Shown: positions 21,956-32,086 of the stretch, one piece after another
How positions within the stretch are numbered: the first letter of the stretch is position 1
Layout of the letters: every line of letters starts with the position of its first letter
Source: Malus domestica
Lineage: Eukaryota > Streptophyta > Magnoliopsida > Rosales > Rosaceae
Assembly (NCBI RefSeq): GCF_042453785.1
Contig: NC_091671.1
Span: 7,076,001-7,140,000, forward strand
Direction: 5' to 3'
DNA length: 64,000 bases
The notes under the pieces: generated by a model
What the model was told of the DNA's origin: nothing
Databases searched by the model: none
The model's input: the letters and a program-made list of their open reading frames with translations, nothing else
Position numbers and translations under genes: made by a program

Positions 21956-23270
21956 TTGAGAAGACTCGCTAGACACGTAGCTTGCCACTTCAAGAGTAAT
22001 TGCAATGTTTGAGTCCCACTAAAATAAAATAAACAATAAAACTCGAAATTAAAATTAAATTTCTCCCTATTCCAACCTTCTCTCTCCGATAAAATGCAAA
22101 TGCCTTTAACTTATCATTCTAATTGCACAATGTAAAAGATAATATCGAATGTAAAGATTTACATTTTTTTACAGTGCGATATTATACACTAGTTTAATTA
22201 TATAGAGCATCCAATTCGACATTACATGTGATATTAAGTCTGATTCTACAGAAGAAAAATCTCACAGCGGGACAAATTTTTAAAAGCCACAGATACTTTA
22301 AATAAACAATGAAGTCTTTATGTATTGTGTGATGTATTAGTGGTGGTTTTTATCATTCAAGCAATAATGATCCACTAGCCTCCATGCGCGCTCATGCACG
22401 TGCATAAAGTATCACGGTATGCTATATGAGATTTACACGTTTTAAATGTATTTATATGCGTAAATTGATAAAAAGAAAGTCAAATATTTGAGATAAATGA
22501 ATAATTTTAAATCATGCTAGAAGAAACCCCTCATAAACCAATTAAAGCTGAATCTACATAATATTTAATAAATAACTTATTGAATCACATTATTGCTAGC
22601 TCATTGTGAGGCTAAGCACACCCTCTCCCTTTCATTTAGATAATCTTGTTTGTTTAAAAAAATCATTTTACAACTAATTTGATCACATTATTATTCACGT
22701 GTGAAAGACTTTTTTTATAACTGGCATTACACGCCTCTTTAGATGTTTTGAACGTGTTTAAAAATATAGAAAAGAATATTGAATGAACAACTGATTGAAT
22801 CACATTATTGCTAGCCTATTGTGAGGTACTTATTAAAAAAAACAGTACAAAAAATTAATTATTAAAAAAACACTACTAAAATGATGAAAATACCATGCCA
22901 CATTTGATGTCTTATTTTGGGTTGCTTTTGAAGTTTTTTGTTTGAGGGGCATTTTTGTCCAATTATTTTTTGTTGAAGCTTGTGACACCAAAAAAACAGT
23001 ATTCACTTTATTGTTGGCTTTTTATGTAGATACTTTTAAGTTTTATACGTAGTATACTCACGTGAGCTGGTTAGATTAGTCATAAATGGGTGATTAGCCA
23101 CTAACAGATTTGGACCTACGTCGTCATGCAATGCTTAACACCTTTCTACCATTATGAGAAAGTGGCTAATCACACCGATGAGTCATTAGCCACCGACGGG
23201 TTCAGACTCACGACGTCATGTAAGAGCTTAATACCTTTTTGTTATTATGGTAAAGGACCACTACCACGCG
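21956..23270. other. AT-rich intergenic DNA with short direct repeats
   Basis: No gene. Two similar segments, about 22545-22612 and 22770-22827, share GAATCACATTATTGCTAGC. A second pair at 23090-23135 and 23180-23235 shares ATTAGCCAC and CGTCATG and leads into the transposase fragment at 23275. Confidence 0.45.
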
Positions 23271-23274
23271 AGCT

Positions 23275-23335
23275 GGTTGGATATATACAGAAGGGTCCTT
23301 TCAGCCTTGAGACCATGAATTTCCCCATTAGGCTT
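23275..23335 (+). pseudogene. Second short TTF-type transposase N-terminal fragment
   Basis: GYIQKGPFSLETMNFP (from 23276) matches the family phrase YLQKGPCQPRNHDFP and aligns in DNA with 18412-18460 (ATATATACA.AAGGGTCCTTT). Only about 20 codons remain. Confidence 0.6.
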
Positions 23336-23341
23336 GGCGCC

Positions 23342-23520
23342 AGACAAAGGAAAAATGGAAAGTAAAGAAGAGAGAAAAATAAGAAAAGGAAAAGAAGGTG
23401 ATGGTGGAATTGCCGGACAAAGAAAAAATGGAAAGTAAAGAAGAGAGAATAAAAAAGAAAAGGAAAAGAAGGTGATGGTGGAATTGCAGAAAGAAATAAA
23501 GGAAAAGGAAAGAGGGAGTC
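23342..23520 (+). repeat. Purine-rich tandem repeat, about 73-bp unit
   Basis: Two full units and a partial third of GACAAAG...AAATGGAAAGTAAAGAAG...GGTGATGGTGGAATTGC. The antisense Phe/Ser-rich frames 23245-23617 are by-products of this composition. Confidence 0.75.
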
Positions 23521-24119
23521 CATGTGAAGAAAAGGCAGAAGAAGAAAGAAAACAAAGAGAAAAAAAAAAAGATGAATGAGGATCATAGCCGTTATTAGGA
23601 TTCTGGAAATCCTTCAATCACATCTATTCAATTTATATTGTATGGTCAGAACTTATTGTAAATTTTTTATTTAAAATTAATATAAATAATGTCTGACAAA
23701 AGCTAATTGCATAATGTATGATAAACAAATGTGATTAGAGAATTTATAGAATCCTTACAAATATGATCCGACGGGGACCTCCTCTAAAAAAAGATGGTGA
23801 AAGTTGAGACAGGAAAGAAAAAGAAAGAGGTAAAAGAAAGGGAAAAAAACAATGGTGGTGTCTGGCATGCAAATACAGAAGTAGAAAAGTGATGAGATTG
23901 TGTAGAAAAAGTGGAAGAAAGAAAAAAAAAAGGAGTGGAATGAAAGTGGGGAGTGTGGCTCTTTACCACAATGATGAAAAAGTTATGCGTCTTTGTATTT
24001 CTACGTGAATTCAAATCTAGTTGGCTCCTCCAAGGTTGTGTGTCCTTGCATTTCGGCGTGAGTTTGAAACATCAACCAAATTATGAAATGAATGAAAACA
24101 AGTATGTATTCCATTAGAA
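23521..24119. other. Purine-rich intergenic DNA
   Basis: AG-rich and A-rich stretches. The minus-strand frame 23784-24014 is low-complexity. No gene or defined repeat is recognised. Confidence 0.4.
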
Positions 24120-24935
24120 CCAACCTCTGGGTGATCTTCCTTGTCAAAATTCCAACACGCCATTAACAGTCATTAACTTAGTCAGCATATGTAATGAAGA
24201 GCTGAAAAAGTGGTTGGGATTCTTTACTAAATCAGGTTTTTGTGACAAACATAAGATTGAAGTTCCTAACATGAATGACATGTTTCAAACTGTAGGGATA
24301 AAATAACTTCGGCGGGGACATATATGCATCATTATCATGTTGAGATGTTTTGTAATGTTATTGATATGCAACTCCAAGAGCTAAATATTCATTTCACTGA
24401 GACGAATATTGAGTTGCTTTTTTGTGCGACATGTATGAATCCAAGCTATATTTATTCTCTACTTTTGACAAACAAAAGTTGATTCGTGGCTTGCTCAGTA
24501 TACTTGAATGACTTTTCGGCACTTGACTTGATGATACTGTTTTTTTTTAAGGGACTTTTTGGCACTTGATGATACTTGAAAATCAGCTTAAGATGCACAT
24601 TATGGACATGAGCTCTAACATTGAGTTTTCAGGATTGAATGGGATTGCGGATCTTGCACAAAAAATGGTTGAGACAAAATAAGAAACTGTTTACCCATTA
24701 GTTTACTTGTTGTTGACATTGTCACTCATGTTACCAGTTGCATCTCTCAGTGTAGAGGGCGTTTTGTGCTATGAGGATTGTAAACAATTGGTTACTCAAT
24801 CAAATGGAAGATCAAAGGACATATGATTGTTGGATTGCCTATATTGAGAAAGACATTCTCGAAGGTATCAAACATGATGTAACTAAGCAACGATTTCATA
24901 ATATAAAAACTCGTCCATGGCAAATATCATTGTAA
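24120..24935 (+). pseudogene. TTF-type / hAT-like transposase, C-terminal half with hAT dimerisation region
   Basis: In mixed frames this gives ELKKWLGFFTKSGF-like text, then YHVEMFCNVIDMQLQELN, FTETNIELLFC, FDKQKLIR, LENQLKMHIMDM, IEFSGLNGIADLAQKMVETK, YPLVYLLLTLSLMLPVA and DCWIAYIEKDILEGI. The order is that of the C-terminal half of the DUF4371/hAT-C family, ending in the dimerisation motif where RRAFSAM is replaced by GRFVL. Numerous stops make it a pseudogene. Together with 18259-19199 it covers most of one ancestral protein, separated by about 5 kb of foreign DNA. Confidence 0.8.
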
Positions 24936-25559
24936 CTAATGGATATTATCAATCAATGCTGATTTGTTGTCCTAGAATGGGCTTCAGTTTTATTTTTCCT
25001 TATATAGTTAAAATATTGTTAGTATAGATATGTGTCTTTGCAGGTTCGAGGATGACCCCTTTAATTTTAACAGGTTCGAGGATGATCGCTTGCTCAAGAA
25101 ACAATGACTGCAGAACATTGGAGTTACAGGTGAGTGTTGAGAAGTAATGTACTTGAATGGATGACCATAGGCTGCATTTTGCAGTTAGTATTTGGCATGA
25201 TATGTCGTTTTGTATCGGAAAATTATAGAGCTATACAGTTGAACTGAATTTCAATTGAATTTGTGCGTTTTACGTTGATTAGTTTGCTCACGATCTTCAT
25301 TCAACACTTGTAGAGATGGCAAAGGATCATTCTGAAATCTTTTGTCTCTTTATTTCAGTTGCTAATTTGGCAAAATGATGCACCAAGCCAAGGTTTGAAC
25401 GAACTGAATCCTTTGGTTATCTAATTTATATGCTGAAATGATGTACCAAACCAAACTGTATATTCTAATTGGTGAGGTAACATAATATGTCCTCCTTGTC
25501 AATGATAGCATTCAACATTCAAATTCTCTAACAAGTTTGTGACAACCCATTCTGACTTT
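24936..25559. other. Transposase 3' flank and intergenic DNA
   Basis: Contains a short direct repeat CAGGTTCGAGGATGA (25041 and 25071) and a segment at 25480-25545 (GGTGAGGTAACATAATATGTCC) that recurs at 52007-52075. No gene is seen. Confidence 0.45.
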
Positions 25560-25760
25560 ATCAAATTTTAATTTCGAAAGGTGAGAATTGACTAAAATGC
25601 CCCTGTTGGGTTCAGCTTATACACGGACTTTTGAGCCAGTGCTTAATTTGTCTCATTTCTTAGTATATCGGGATAGTAATCGACGTTATAAATGCATGAG
25701 TGCAAACTAGATCCAAATTGGATTTGTAACAAAGAAACTACACTCGTTTAATAAACGGGT
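25560..25760 (+). repeat. Dispersed repeat, copy 1 (pairs with 28110-28280)
   Basis: Shares TTTGAGCCAGTGCTTAATTTGTC and AACTAGATCCAAAT with 28140-28265 in the same orientation. The pair flanks the Cassandra region and could be remnants of an LTR pair, but no TG/CA ends are clear. Confidence 0.5.
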
Positions 25761-26894
25761 AAATATGTACACAAAATTGTATGAAATTCATATTTCTAGG
25801 TAATCAAAACCTAATAATTTCACAAACCAAGTTTGGAATAAAAAAAAAAATTCTAAGGAAAAGAGATTAAAAATGGAAACTTTGAATATTATTAAAAAAA
25901 ATGACAACTAACGAAAAGTTCAAAAAAAATTCTCACTTAATGAAAAACTCTTTTTAAAGGTATAGTGAATAGTGTCAATTAAATGTAAAAATGTAATTTT
26001 TCGTAAAAAATAAACAGTACCTGAGTGTTTTGTTAAAACTCCCTTAAAAAAAACCCAACAATTTTGTTCAAGAAAAATAGAAAGATAGGAAAAAATCTTT
26101 ACCTTCCAGAACATTGAAGTGTGTTTGGATCAAATGAGAGAATCAAATTGTTAAATTCAAATATCTAAGCGGATCTGTGTGAATTTTGTAAGTTATTTAC
26201 AAGTTGAGGTCGGTGCCGTTTCTTATTGTTGGCGAAGTGAATTTTGTAAGGGGAGGAGTCGCAGAAGGTGGGATAGAGACGACGGAGGGGGACCTGGGTT
26301 CTCTGTGGAGGGAGGTATGGAGCCGTTGCTGATCTCGGTCTTCTTGGATTCGGGTTCGTTGGGGAGTTTGGGTGTGGTGGGTGGGTGAAAATGGAGGGTT
26401 TGATTTCTGTGAAGACGTTGGTTCTGGATGTGGTGGGTGGGTGAAAATGGCGGTTTGGGGAGTTTGGGAGTGGGTTGTCGGGAGGAGAAGTGGGTGTGGG
26501 ATATAGTTGGCCGGAGAAGATAGAGGCGACAAGGTGGGTACTTTGAAGAAGATGGAGGTGGGTGGGACGCGGAGGAGAGAAGAGGGGGAGATCGAACTCT
26601 TCTTATCGGAGGAAGACGATTGGGCCCAGATTTCTAAATTTTTTATTATTTTTATTATTATTCTAATTTTTTTAAATATCCATGTGGACATATTGACTCG
26701 TAGCCTTATGTCATTGTTCATGCAGGTGTCATGTCATAAATTAACGGTTAATTTAACAGTAATCCTAACGGATATATGAAAATATTCTACAATTATGACT
26801 TCATGTATCACTTTGGGATAAAAAAAATTTGATGTACTAAATGTTGAAAACTAAGAAACGTAAATTGAGATTAACCCTTAAATTAATGTAAAAT
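25761..26894. other. Intergenic DNA with MITE-like and MULE-like pieces
   Basis: 25900-26050 resembles the MITE at 21577-21745. 26180-26880 is G-rich, then T-rich, ending CGGATATATGAAAATATTC...AATTGAGATTAACCC; a related end occurs at 31780-31900 (AGATATATGAAAGTGTAAC...AATTGAGTTTAACCC). This suggests two copies of one non-autonomous family. The Gly-rich frame 26179-26388 and antisense Pro/Ser frame 26197-26721 are low-complexity and not taken as genes. Confidence 0.45.
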
Positions 26895-27390
26895 ATCGTT
26901 TTATGAGTGAGTCACGAGAGCAAATCCCTCGTGAGAATGTGTGCGTTGAATGTATTGAGATATGCAAAAAGTAAAATTATAGCAGTTGCATTGTTAATTT
27001 GATGCATTGAGTTTACTTATGCAGTTTTAGTTTGGCTAAAAAATATTATTTTGAAGGATAAAAATTAGCAAAAATGTGTTAAAAGTAAATAAAAAAAATT
27101 GTTGATATCACCACTATTTTAAAATCATTCATTCAATTTGCATGACTAAACGATCTCAAAATAAATAAATTTTACTTTACTTAGACTTGTTTCCTTACTT
27201 TACTTTTGGAAAAGACCGCACTTTCACTTTAGTGTGCTTTTGGCAAACGATACTTTAACGTGTTTTGTCTTTAATGAGACTAGTTGTTTGATCGAAAACA
27301 AAAGAATAAATTTTAGAGATATTTTTACACAATAATAAAAAAAATGCGCAACTCTAATTGCGATGCTTCTACCGTGAAATGAAGTTGTAA
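26895..27390 (-). repeat. Right arm of the large inverted repeat
   Basis: Reverse complement of 21285-21955 without the MITE insertion. The outer end continues into a segment, 27390-27475 (GAGGATGGCTCGAGCCATGT), that also occurs at 51640-51700, so the arm belongs to a repeat family present elsewhere in the window. Confidence 0.8.
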
Positions 27391-27483
27391 TGCCGTGTGA
27401 GAGTGAGGATGGCTCGAGCCATGTATTGTCATTTGAAAATTTGGAGTTCGTAAGCAATGCATCTATTACTTTTTCACTTTATC

Positions 27484-28086
27484 TGTGACATCCCACATCG
27501 CTTAAATATATATTTTCATCTCTACCTAGTACGAGGCATTTTGGGAACTCACTCGGAATCCGAAGTTAAGCGAGTAGCACACGAGAGCATTCCCATGATG
27601 GGTGACCCATTGGGAAGTTGCTCGTGAGGTCCCAAAAACAAAACCGTGAGGGAATGGTAAGCCCAAAGCGGACAATATCGTGCTACGGTGGTGGAGCGGG
27701 GCCAGGAAGTGATCCGTCCCGAGCCGGAATGTGACAAATGGTATCAGAGCCAATCCCTACCCAGAAGTGTGCCGACGAGGACGTCGGGCCCCTAAGGGGG
27801 TGGATTGTGACATCCCATCGCTCAGGAGAGTGATCCTTAAATGTATATTCTCATACCTAATAGCATGAGGCATTTTGGAAGCTTACTGGTTTTAGGTTCT
27901 ATCGGAACTTCGAAGTTAAGCGAGTAGCGCGCGAGAGCAATCACATGATGGGTGACCCACTGAGAAATTGCTCGTGAGTTTCCAAAAACAAAACCGTGAG
28001 GGAATGGTAAGCCCAAAATTGACAATATCGTGCTACGATGGTAGAGCGGACTTGAGAAGTGATTCACCCTGGACCGGGATGTGACA
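27484..28086 (+). mobile_element. Cassandra-type TRIM retrotransposon, complete
   Basis: LTR1 is 27484-27736 and LTR2 27806-28086; both start TGTGACATCCCA and end ATGTGACA. The 69-bp interior has a tRNA-Met-type primer-binding site TGGTATCAGAGCC (from about 27739) and a purine tract CCTAAGGGGGTGGAT just before LTR2. TTATC is duplicated on both sides (27479-27483 and 28087-28091). Each LTR carries a 5S rRNA-like segment with the internal pol III promoter pieces AGTTAAGCG and GATGGGTGACCC, the hallmark of Cassandra. It encodes no protein, so it depends on other elements. The LTRs differ by several substitutions and an indel, so the insertion is not very recent. Confidence 0.93.
27545..27635 (+). 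other. 5S rRNA-derived segment of LTR1
   Basis: GGAATCCGAAGTTAAGCG ... GATGGGTGACCC.TTGGGAAGT.GCTCGTG follows plant 5S rRNA (CTCCGAAGTTAAGCG ... GATGGGTGACC.CCTGGGAAGT.CTCGTG). The start of 5S rRNA is missing and bases differ, so this is not a 5S gene. The LTR2 counterpart is about 27900-27988. Confidence 0.85.
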
Positions 28087-28109
28087 TTATCTATTTCTTA
28101 TTAAAGAGA

Positions 28110-28290
28110 ATACAAAATGACAAAACTGATCTTGTTGGGTTTAATGAAATTTTACATAGAAGTTTGAGCCAGTACTTAATTCGTCTCATTTTTTTATTGT
28201 ATTTAGATATTATTTGTCATTGTATGAACGCATAAACACAAACTAGATCCAAATCAAACTTGTAACGATTTAAAGTATTGGCTTTTAAAA
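28110..28290 (+). repeat. Dispersed repeat, copy 2 (pairs with 25560-25760)
   Basis: TTTGAGCCAGTACTTAATTC and AACTAGATCCAAATC align with copy 1. Confidence 0.5.
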
Positions 28291-29640
28291 ATTTGTCCCG
28301 TAGTGAGATTTTTCTTCCGTTAGATCAGGCTTTTGCTTTACGGAAAGTCACCCCACCTATCAATTGCACTATGCTTTTTCTCTCTTTCTCTCAGTGTTCT
28401 CCTCCCACTCTGTAACATCTCTCTCACTCACTCAACCCTCTCTTTCTCCCTCTCAAACTCTCCCGTCCTCTCTTCTCTCTGTAACGCAGCGAAAGTCACC
28501 AAACCTCGACGAATCAACGCTCAAACCACCACCACGTCCACCCTCTTGACCTCGCGAGCTCGAACCCGAACTCCGTTTCGTAGGAAACAGAGCCTAGAGG
28601 CTCTAGCTCGAAGCTCCGACGAGAAAGAAACTTCCCGACGAAGTTCCCGACACTTTTCCGACCACTCCATACCGTTTTCGAAGAGTTGGAAGCCACCACA
28701 CAACTCCCTAACATCCATGGGTCAAGTTTGAGGTAATCCCCAACTCAAAAACCCACGGTTTCGAAGCTTTGGGTTTTTGGGCGAGACTTTCAGGCCAATT
28801 TCAGTACATTTACGTCTGCTTTTTGGAGTTCCAAGAGGTATAAACTTGTTCCTTGTGCTTCATTTCCATATAAAGAACGTAAAAAATGGTTGAGAAATGA
28901 GCAAGTTATGGCCCTTTGAAATTGTCCACAGTTTCCGTCGATTTCAGGGACCTTCCGGCCTGTTTCTGGCTAAATGACGGCGAGTTAGCCGTTGCTATGG
29001 GTACCAATCTGTTCGTCTCATTCCGAGGCATCATTTCCATTCTGAATCACTCAATTTGGTTGAGATATGTGGAAGTTATGATGATTTAAAAATGTCCCAG
29101 AAAACCGACGTGAAACTGCATAATCCGGTGACCCGCGACCGGAACCTGGTAAAAAGTAAATGCAAAAAACGCAGTTCTAAAACAACTAAACACATAATTG
29201 CATATCATTCCTAAAACACAGAGAAATTTGTGAGAGTGGCCTAAATAGAAAGAAATGGATATGAAATGAAGTTCCTTTTGAAACATTGGTCCTGTGGGGT
29301 TTAAAAAGAACACGGGTGTTCTTTCGTCGAGTGCTACCACTCTCATCATTAACATTGTCACTCTAGACATTATCACAATTCTCAACGCAAAGTAAAGCCT
29401 TGTAGAATTCCTTGGATGTCGTACATGGTGTAGATGCTGCCAAGAAACAAAACTGCTTGCGGATATGTTATTTGAACTGGTGGAGCCTTCTTGAATAGTT
29501 GGTATCGATTGTTGGACAATAGCAGGACAATTCGTTGAACTTCCGATGGTACTTAGCTACTGATATTTTGCCTTGTGTAGGTCCATGAACTCGTCTTTTT
29601 TTTCTTTCCCGGGTCTTATACTCCGCATGTGTAAGATTAT
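28291..29640. other. Unassigned sequence, CT-rich leader-like then unique
   Basis: 28370-28490 is strongly CT-rich and is followed by an open frame (28333-28731) rich in Ser/Arg/Thr. The pattern resembles a plant 5' UTR or an LTR-retrotransposon leader. Downstream, phrases such as GAGCAAGTTATGGCCC are often seen in plant Gypsy LTRs, but I found no second LTR, primer site or domain. Not called as a gene. Confidence 0.3.
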
Positions 29641-29644
29641 CTTA

Positions 29645-30830
29645 CATTGCCGGCCCCAAGCCCGGATAAAGAAGGAGGGGGAGGGCGTTAGGTAGTTGAT
29701 AGCCGGTACTCCTATTTTACGTCGAACCTTATGATAATGAATCCTGAATGAAATTGCTCTAAAGCTAGGTCGTCACTCGTAAGTGGTGCGTTGTGTCCCG
29801 AGCACAGTGATAAGTGAGCAAGGGTCGCTGTATCTCCACTGGTGCCCGGATGCAGTGTTAAATGAGCAATAGAGCCATAATAACTCCTTTTTGAACGACT
29901 CCACTCAAAGTTGTTTGGAAGCATCTGCTTCTATCAACTTTGACCTTATTAGACGGGGGATGGTGAAGAAGCTAGGACAAGAGGGTAGAGTTCAAGCGAG
30001 TAGAATGCGTTTAGGAACGTGGAACATAGGAACCTTAACGGGAAAATCTATGGAAATAGTGAAAGTTATGGTGAGGAGAAGGATAAGTATTATGTGCCTA
30101 CAAGAAACTATGTGGGTTGGTCTTAAGGCAAAGGATCTTGAAAACTCAGGTTTTAAACTTTGGTCTTCGGGCAAATAGAACAAGAAATGATGTTAGCATT
30201 ATCGTGGGGTAGGAAATAGAATTATGGCAATCAAGATTGTAATAGGACAAGAACTCATCAATGTGATTAGTGTGTACACACCTCAAGTAAGGTTGGAACG
30301 AGTTTGAAGGAGAAATTTTGGGAAGATCTTAGAAACTTGGTGCAATGAATCACTTAGACGGAGAATGTATTTATAGGAGGAGATTTAAATGGACACGTGG
30401 GTAAGAGGATAGGCCATGGTTTTGGGAAGAGAAATGAGGATGAGGAAGTCATCTTGGATTTTGCAGTGGCATACAATCTCTTCTTAGCCAACACTTTCTT
30501 TAAGAAGAGAGAAGAACATGTGGTAACCTACAAGAATGAGTTATCAAAAACACAAATAGATTTTCTTCTAACGAGGAAGGGGGATCATATAACTTGTAGA
30601 ATTGCAAAGTTATACCGGGAGAGTGTTTGGCTAATCAACATCGCTTGTTGGTGATGGATGTACATATCAAAAGAGAGAGTAAAAAGAACAAGACCTTGAA
30701 GTGTCCAAGGACTAGAAGGTGGAATCTAAAAAGAGAAAGACAAGTCATTTTCAAAGAGGAAATAATCACCCAATGCGTGTGGATAGAGAGGGGGAATATG
30801 GGCCCACATAGATATTAAAAATTACATGTC
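29645..30830 (+). mobile_element. RTE-clade LINE, 5' region with endonuclease domain, 3' part missing
   Basis: 29645-29960 is a GC-rich leader (GGCCCCAAGCCCGGATAAAG ... CTGGTGCCCGGATGCAGTG) common to plant RTE elements. The apurinic-type endonuclease domain follows in broken frames: MRLGTWNIGTLTGKSMEIVK and SIMCLQETMWVG, then GGDLNGHVG, FGKRNEDEEVILDFAVAYN, LANTFFKKREEHVVTYKN and TQIDFLLTRK. The catalytic phrases TWNI, QET and GGDLN are recognisable. The expected late motif is altered (LANQHRLLVMD), and the element stops near 30830, before the reverse transcriptase. Having the 5' end but not the 3' end is unusual for a LINE copy and means later truncation. Confidence 0.82.
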
Positions 30831-31984
30831 CTTAGTTCACCCAAATTGCATATCCCACAAACCAGAAGATCCAAAACTTCAAACATCAAGAAGCCGAATT
30901 TCATATGTTAATATAGAATAAAATAAAGGAAATTCTTACCTTCGAATTATCAGAGACAGAGGACTGCCACTACTGTTATTGTGAGACAAAGGAGTGAAAT
31001 CAATCAATGATTCAGTGGAACTTCTTCAGGGCAAATTTTGTAATTTTTATTTTTTGGGAAAACAAATAGTACAAGGAGTGAAAGGAAAAAGAACCTCAAA
31101 GGAGGAAGCATCAATGAAGCACATATGGATTAAAAAATTGGTTTTTCCTCCAAAACCCAGATGGAAATTCAATATTCAGAAGAGAAAATCACCAAAAGGG
31201 AGAAAAAATGAGGGTTTTTCTTAATCCCCAAATGGAGAAAAAGTTTTTTCTAATATTTTCTTAGTACCAAGAATTTCGAGCCCGACCGGCGAGCGAGCAG
31301 TGTAAGCCCCCCCGAACCGTACTGCATTGAATTGGAGTGGCTGTGACTCGGCGTCATGGATCGGACCCACGTCCACCTCCCGAGTTGTAAAACGAGGAGG
31401 CCGAGAGCCAGCAGGAGCGCGGAATGATCCGACCGTTGATCAACGAAGAAGAAGAAGAGGTTGAGGAATAGGTCCACTAGTCGGGCTCGGCGGGGACGGA
31501 GTTGAGGAGGAGGGAGCACTGGGAGGCAGGGGTGGAAGGCAGGCCAGGTGAGGAGGATGAGGGGCTTGGATTTGGAGGGTTTGAATTTGGGCGATGGTGG
31601 TGAGGAAGGCGACTATGAGGAAGACAATAGGGTTTGGGATTTTTCTTTTTTATAAATTTTTATTAGCATTTTTATATTTCTATATTTTATTAATATTCAT
31701 GTCGGCCTATATTAACATGTGGCGTCTAGTTATTGTTCACATAAGCGGCATGTCATCAGTTAAAATAGATTCTAATGGAAATCTAAACAGATATATGAAA
31801 GTGTAACTTTAAGTACCAGATTGGAACGAAAAAAACTTAATGTATGAAATGTTGAAAACCAAGAAACTTCTAGATAGTAAATTGAGTTTAACCCTTTAAG
31901 CACACAATTTTTTTTTTTTCATAAAATAAAAATACAACCTAGATTTAAACAGGACAAAAATATATGATTATTAATGTTGTGTTG
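30831..31984. other. Intergenic DNA, MULE-like end, no gene
   Basis: Includes a GC-rich part (31260-31600) with open frames on both strands of repetitive composition, and a T-rich part ending at 31900 that resembles 26640-26880. This is probably a non-autonomous element whose other end is unclear. No gene is called. Confidence 0.4.
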
Positions 31985-32086
31985 GGGTGCTTCTTTGGTT
32001 TAGGCATCAGAGCACTGAGCGCGGGACTTACAAAAGCCACCAACAAAGAGAAGCATTCCAGCCGTAGTCCTTGATTTCAGAAGGAA
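31985..32086 (+). promoter_or_regulatory. Conserved leader of the CNL genes (copy B)
   Basis: TGGGGTGCTTCTTTGGTTTA through GATTTCAGAAGGAA just before the ATG is nearly identical to 55712-55818 in front of copy D. Conservation begins further up (about 31935, CAACCTAGATTTAAACAGG; copy D from about 55669). It probably contains the 5' UTR. I see no certain TATA box. Confidence 0.55.

Noticed and set aside
23245-23617. Three overlapping minus-strand Phe/Ser/Leu-rich frames
   Set aside because: They come from the purine-rich tandem repeat on the plus strand; repeated composition, no domain.
26197-26721. 174-codon minus-strand Pro/Ser/Thr-rich frame
   Set aside because: Antisense of a G-rich repetitive tract; the plus strand is also open; no recognisable domain or splice context.
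27545-27988. 5S rRNA genes
   Set aside because: The 5S-like segments lack the conserved beginning and carry substitutions; they sit in both LTRs of a Cassandra element.
28333-28731. 132-codon plus-strand frame after a CT-rich leader
   Set aside because: Looks gene-like at first, but Ser/Arg/Thr-rich with no known domain, open on the antisense strand too, and embedded in repeat debris.
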